Assembly (NCBI GenBank): GCA_030150135.1
Contig: JASLGO010000165.1
Location: 1-10,875 of the forward strand
Length of the DNA stretch: 10,875 nt
Source of the DNA: Aquirhabdus sp.
Lineage (GTDB): Bacteria > Pseudomonadota > Gammaproteobacteria > Pseudomonadales > Moraxellaceae
Reading direction: 5' to 3'
The first letter of the stretch is position 1; each line of letters starts with the position of its first letter. Of the stretch, positions 8,101 through 10,875 are shown piece after piece. The notes beneath the pieces were generated by a model that worked only from the letters and a program-made list of their open reading frames with translations, had not been told where the DNA came from and did no database searches. The translations under genes and the position numbers were made by a program.

Positions 8101-9965
8101 TAGCCCAGTGGATCAGTCGATGTCAGCCACCAATGATAGCCAGACTGTCCTGATGCGTATCGGGTTGTGCCATAAGGCGTAGTCATGCTATTTATAAATG
8201 TACCACTGTCATAAGCAAACGTCGTGGTCATACCGACAACATCGGTGATGGATTGCAAACGATGATTACTGTCATATGTCAGGACAACATTCCGTCCAGT
8301 ATCATCAGTAACACCCGTGATCTGTAAAGGAGCACTGGAATCCTGATAGCTAAAGGACAAACTGTTGCCAACTGCATTGGCAACAGTTATCAGTCGACTT
8401 TGGTTGTCGTAGCTTAATGTAACAGCCTGTCCGCGCGGATCAATGATTTTGCTCAAAAATATCTTGCGTGGAGCATTAGTTGCTGCATCAGATTGACCAT
8501 AAACCTCGACAGTACCATTTTTGAGATGGCGTTCGTAGGTTACGGGGGTGGACGATGTACGAACCAATTGGGCTTGAGAATATTGTTCTGGGGTAAAATA
8601 ACCGTTACTTGAGTTAAAACCACCATATCGCCAATAACCGCCATCACGAGCATAGATAGAGACATTGGCACCAAGACTATTGGGATCGTCCTGAATGTAA
8701 GCCATCCAGTTATAAGACCACATCGGGCTGACATTACTAAAATTCTGCACCGCAGGTTGTCCAGTGTTTTTCTGGAAGTAATGCAAATTAAAGGATAAAT
8801 CAGATCCCATCGCTTGAGGGTAAGCCAGCGGTGTATCGTTAAGGGTTAAGCTAGTTTGCGCGTTGTTAATGCTACAGACTGGCATACCTTTACTTCCACC
8901 ACCCGATCCGCCGCAAGGAGGCGGTGGTGGAGGTGGACTATTGGTATTCCCAGCTCCAATGATTTGACTTGCCTTCATCGTAGAAACAAGCGGAAGTGTA
9001 GAGGTTTTTGTCAGAAAATAACCGCTGCTTTCACTGTTAATCGCATCACGGGTCATCCAGACTGATTGTCCCAAAACTCCATCATGCACTTGATAACGAT
9101 CACCTTGACGAGCAGTAATCGCAGCAAAGTGCCCCATTTTTAAATGCATGACTGAAGGCACAGGAATTTCTTCAGTAGCAGTGCGCTGCACCATTAACAT
9201 TGGATGCGATAGGCTGCCCGCAATTTGTTTTAGGTCAGATAGCGATGTGCCATAACGATGCGCAGGCAGGACTTGAAGTTTAGCTAATACATCAGGATTG
9301 GCTTTGTCTAGTTTAAGGAGCTCATAAAGGGCTACCAATCCACAGCGCAGAACTTGCTCAGGGGTATGTTTAATTTCCCAGACTGCGGATTCGGCACGTG
9401 CACGACCTTCTTCAGCACCGCCCCACAAGGTGCGTTGATGAAACTCTTTTAATAATGGTTCAATGGCTTTGGCTTTTCCTAAAGCAGCATATAAACGTAG
9501 TTCTTCAGCCAATGCATAGTCTGCCAAAGCCTGCTGATCTGGCTTTGCTGGGTGGAGCATGGCTTGTCTAGCTTGGGCAAATGCGGTCACTGCTTTACTG
9601 AAATAGTGTTGCTGCTCATAGATTACGCCCATGTTAGTCAGCAGTGAGCCTTTCCAAGGGGAGTCCGGATGTTCAGTCAGATAATGATTCAACGCATCCA
9701 GCTTCATAGTATCGTGCATTGCACGATATTGCTGAACAGCCTTTACAAGTTGTACATGTTCATCTGGAGTATAAGTGCGAAAAGCAACAACTGCTTCAGG
9801 AAAAACGCCATAGGTTTGGTCAAAATTCTGCACAGTCACATTTTGAGAGTGTTTAGTAATCTCATTGGCATGGCTTTGTTGGTCTAAATTGATCGACAGT
9901 GTCGCAGCACAGACTAATACCGAGAGCAGTGATAATTTTTTAGTTGTTTTAAATGATGTTTTCAT
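5112..9965 (-). CDS. Secreted Rhs polymorphic toxin with C39 peptidase-like domain
   Basis: This 1617-residue protein has a Sec signal peptide (residues 1-33, cleavage likely after SHA) and no lipobox. A TPR-like helical region follows (about 45-195). Next is a C39 peptidase-like domain with C208 (RCGLVALYELL), H279 (MGHFAAI) and D295 (VHDG), spaced as in bacteriocin-processing peptidases. A Pro/Gly hinge spans 344-358. A YD-repeat shell covers about 362-1400, with a 36-residue Asp/His-rich insertion at 1232-1267. The Rhs core (about 1411-1514) ends in DPDGR at 1510-1514. The 103-residue tip has a hydrophobic segment, then cysteines 1564, 1568, 1571, 1603, 1605 and histidines 1584, 1586, 1592, suggesting metal binding. 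Rhs shells enclose the tip and release it at the core boundary. Toxin activity is not identified. No type VI adaptor domain is visible. Confidence 0.92.
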   Translation of the reverse strand: MKTSFKTTKKLSLLSVLVCAATLSINLDQQSHANEITKHSQNVTVQNFDQTYGVFPEAVVAFRTYTPDEHVQLVKAVQQYRAMHDTMKLDALNHYLTEHPDSPWKGSLLTNMGVIYEQQHYFSKAVTAFAQARQAMLHPAKPDQQALADYALAEELRLYAALGKAKAIEPLLKEFHQRTLWGGAEEGRARAESAVWEIKHTPEQVLRCGLVALYELLKLDKANPDVLAKLQVLPAHRYGTSLSDLKQIAGSLSHPMLMVQRTATEEIPVPSVMHLKMGHFAAITARQGDRYQVHDGVLGQSVWMTRDAINSESSGYFLTKTSTLPLVSTMKASQIIGAGNTNSPPPPPPPCGGSGGGSKGMPVCSINNAQTSLTLNDTPLAYPQAMGSDLSFNLHYFQKNTGQPAVQNFSNVSPMWSYNWMAYIQDDPNSLGANVSIYARDGGYWRYGGFNSSNGYFTPEQYSQAQLVRTSSTPVTYERHLKNGTVEVYGQSDAATNAPRKIFLSKIIDPRGQAVTLSYDNQSRLITVANAVGNSLSFSYQDSSAPLQITGVTDDTGRNVVLTYDSNHRLQSITDVVGMTTTFAYDSGTFINSMTTPYGTTRYASGQSGYHWWLTSTDPLGYTERQEFLHAAPGIPFSESIVPQAKTSSIRNIFINYRNSYHWDKATMQAMGGTLDYTKAHIDHWLHAYNDPTWSVPVPILESRKEPLENRVWSFYTGQPDPLMAGPSAQPNEIARVLGDGSTQSYLYSYNSIGNKTSETDPAGRVTYYDYAPNGIDIIQIRQAFGNQQDTVAKYTYNGLHEPLTATDAAGQTTTYAYDSNGLKTSETNAKGETTQYRYDSHGNLTQIINAAGQVQHRYTYDATGNMLTDTDSEGYMLTYKYDALNRLISTTYPDGTMDQTIYDKLDVSKVINRLGQITSYSYDANRNKITETDPLGNVIHYGYDPSGRLISLTDANGHTTTWVRDIQGRVISKTYPNGGTYTAGYDSAGRLVTTTDPLHQTKQMTYGIDNLVRGINYVNAVNPTANVTFTPDTLYPRTLSMQDGTGTTTYKYVPAGTLGALKLAEEDSPDGGNAIMKNTYDVLGRVISSTIGTATNTMSYDNLGRMIQHQSPLGTFQYTYLGQTGLITNEVLQGQKWQTVYTYGTSQQDRQLQSISHPITLSVYEQFCNWLKSLFGNRVQTTTGAPTITYTTGPEDQILSRTDVNGVQSYTYDNDQRLTAVVASPLRGGGDHTDRDEDRRHSIEKHEDQDHDRGNRRDHDNDDHNHGSGGTSANSSYGYDAAFNILSKVEPTSNNSFTVNPDNQVMTQNSLNWIYDANGNVLDDGKNSYLWDAENRLIQITSKMTSHISKFTYNGLSKRTSISEASSATTPPTVTHYLWCGSKPCESHTTTGSTQSLYYPQGEFNTITNTSQYYALDNLGSVVQVVDASGVVKGQRVYSAYGVVTHSSGTIPTFGYANMYQHVPTGLNLTWYRAYSPDTGRWLSKDSIGESGGLNLYGYVGENPENLVDPDGRNPIAAVVWLCMDGGCSAIANLTFAAWLAWLESRGKSDPVVLPIVNPGRDCHGNCKPCPSGASWGVSKPGHGHKGGYVHVIVYNQNPITCDCYPDRPSQGLQGF

Positions 9966-9989
9966 AAGGCAACTCTATTTTTCATTTAT

Positions 9990-10017
9990 TTTATAGAAGA
10001 CATTATGGTGGTTTCAG
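9990..10017 (-). promoter_or_regulatory. Weak candidate promoter upstream of rhs
   Basis: On the minus strand CTGAAA (-35, four of six consensus bases) is followed after 16 bases by TATAAA (-10). It sits in the 67-base gap between the small secreted gene and rhs and could give rhs extra expression independent of the operon promoter. AT-rich sequence produces such matches by chance. Confidence 0.3.
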
Positions 10018-10032
10018 CCATATTTCTTCATT

Positions 10033-10665
10033 TTAGTTCAGTTTTGTTTTAGGCGCATAAGTGATGGGGTCAATCCCTGGAACTGCGGGAGTGGTTTTAC
10101 CTGTTTTTAAATCAATCGGAATGCCCGTTTTCAGTTGATAAACCCCAAAACGGAAGCCTTGCATACACTTTTTGTCTGACGCTCTACAAATGACTTGGAC
10201 ACACCCGACTAATCTCCAATACGCCCATGCATCAGGAGTATTTTCTTTAGGATGAGGATGATTGGCATCGTGCGGTGAGTAACGGACAAAATCCCCGATT
10301 TGCAGAGGTGCAGTTTGAAATTCATCATCTGTCATCAATCCAATGACGAGAGCCGAGCCTTTGACGGTAGGTACTTTGATTAGAATAGGATGCACATTTT
10401 TTGCAAATTTATGCGCATCATCAGGGAGCGTTTTCCACCAACCATGTTGATGTGCCCAATGATAAACCTGTTCACTATCTTTGCCTTGACCGATATGTTC
10501 TACCGTACCTAAGACTAAATTAGGGTAAGTGCCATCCCCTTGTAATCCACAGCGATTGTGTTGGCAATTAAATGGGTCTGCTGCAAAGCTATTCATTGAA
10601 ACAGTTGAGGAAATCACAAAAGCTAAAATACTTTTTCTAAAAATATGGTAAAAGTGTTGTTTCAT
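10033..10665 (-). CDS. Small secreted protein upstream of rhs, function unknown
   Basis: This 210-residue protein carries a Sec signal peptide (MKQHFYHIFRK, hydrophobic core, then SFA before ADPFNC). The mature part is rich in His, Trp and Tyr and has five cysteines, including CQHNRC near its start. I do not recognise a family. The ATG at 10665 is preferred over the one at 10680: the promoter at 10695-10723 places transcription start near 10688, leaving only about 8 bases before 10680, and the later start gives a standard signal peptide. Rhs begins 67 bases downstream in the same direction, so the two are probably cotranscribed. It may assist export, folding or surface display of the Rhs protein; that is inference from position. 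Confidence 0.75.
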   Translation of the reverse strand: MKQHFYHIFRKSILAFVISSTVSMNSFAADPFNCQHNRCGLQGDGTYPNLVLGTVEHIGQGKDSEQVYHWAHQHGWWKTLPDDAHKFAKNVHPILIKVPTVKGSALVIGLMTDDEFQTAPLQIGDFVRYSPHDANHPHPKENTPDAWAYWRLVGCVQVICRASDKKCMQGFRFGVYQLKTGIPIDLKTGKTTPAVPGIDPITYAPKTKLN

Positions 10666-10694
10666 TGAAATTGTATCCATTTTTTTGTTCTTGT

Positions 10695-10723
10695 TTTATA
10701 GCGCTCAGATCAAATCTTGTCCA
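10695..10723 (-). promoter_or_regulatory. Sigma-70-type promoter of the Rhs operon
   Basis: TGGACA (-35) and TATAAA (-10) are separated by 17 bases on the minus strand, each differing from consensus by one base. It lies directly upstream of the small secreted gene and can drive it, rhs and the immunity genes. A short inverted repeat CACTT-N8-AAGTG at 10766-10783 lies farther upstream and could be a regulator site, though weakly supported. Confidence 0.65.
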
Positions 10724-10805
10724 GATAAATTTTGAATTTTCAGCAAAGAGATCAAAATTGCAATACACTTTGGTCATCAAGTGAGAGTGTAATCAACAGT
10801 CGTGG

Positions 10806-10875
10806 TGTCCAATTCAAACGCAAATGAATAATCATATCAAATAAGAGTAGATGTCCATTTCGATGAGAATATGCA
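10806..10875 (+). mobile_element. Possible terminus of a second IS21-type element
   Basis: TGTCCAATTCAAACG starts at 10806 and TGTCCATTTCG at 10852, 46 bases later. The first IS has TGTCAATTCGATAC followed 47 bases later by AGTCCATTTC at its istA end. The shared words and spacing suggest a diverged IS21-type end whose genes would lie to the right of the window, transcribed rightward. No coding sequence is visible in these 70 bases, so this could also be a solo remnant. Confidence 0.4.

Noticed and set aside
8856..9065. Arg/Trp-rich plus-strand open frame
   Set aside because: It is antisense to the Pro/Gly hinge of rhs and merely reflects the GGTGG-rich codons on that strand.
9890..9915. Lipoprotein signal at C19 of the Rhs leader
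   Set aside because: The residues before the cysteine (VLV) do not fit a lipobox, and a standard signal peptidase I site SHA follows at 31-33.
10718..10723. TGTCCA near 10718 as a further IS end repeat
   Set aside because: It is 88 bases outside the 10806 terminus and is better explained as the -35 box of the operon promoter.
1..10875. tRNA, rRNA or riboswitch genes
   Set aside because: No cloverleaf, rRNA-like segment or conserved aptamer pattern could be recognised on either strand.

Overview
The window looks like an AT-rich accessory region of a Gram-negative gammaproteobacterium, most likely Acinetobacter. That guess rests on base composition and gene content, not on a marker gene. Most of it is an Rhs-type polymorphic toxin locus next to an IS21-family insertion sequence.

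Region 1 (1-2507): most of an IS21-family element transcribed leftward, with istA (DDE transposase) followed one base later by istB (AAA+ helper ATPase). The istA-side end is probably at 2507. The istB-side end lies beyond the left edge.

Region 2 (2508-4012): a plus-strand hairpin, then two divergent DNA-binding genes. One is a 60-residue Arc-like ribbon-helix-helix (RHH) protein on the minus strand. The other is a 336-residue protein on the plus strand that joins an RHH domain to an XRE-like helix-turn-helix. Their shared 153-base intergenic region carries short tandem repeats that look like operators.

Region 3 (4013-10723, all minus strand): a toxin operon. A good promoter (TGGACA, 17 bases, TATAAA) precedes a small secreted protein, then a 1617-residue Rhs protein. 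The Rhs protein has a Sec signal peptide, a TPR-like region, a C39-type cysteine peptidase-like domain, a Pro/Gly hinge, a long YD-repeat shell, an Rhs core ending in DPDGR, and a 103-residue Cys/His-rich C-terminal tip that is probably the toxin. A 159-residue gene starts one base after the rhs stop and is the likely cognate immunity gene. Beyond it is a 45-codon open remnant that reads like the end of a different Rhs tip. Its stop overlaps (ATGA) the start of a membrane-anchored 148-residue protein. I read this as a displaced older toxin tip that kept its immunity gene.

Region 4 (10806-10875): sequence resembling the istA-side terminus of a second IS21-type element running rightward out of the window. 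If so, the toxin locus and regulator pair sit between two outward-transcribed IS21-type elements.

The working model is an exported Rhs toxin system that changes its C-terminal tip over time and keeps old immunity genes downstream. The absence of VgrG, PAAR or other type VI genes, together with the Sec signal peptide, points to a two-step or surface-displayed route rather than type VI delivery.
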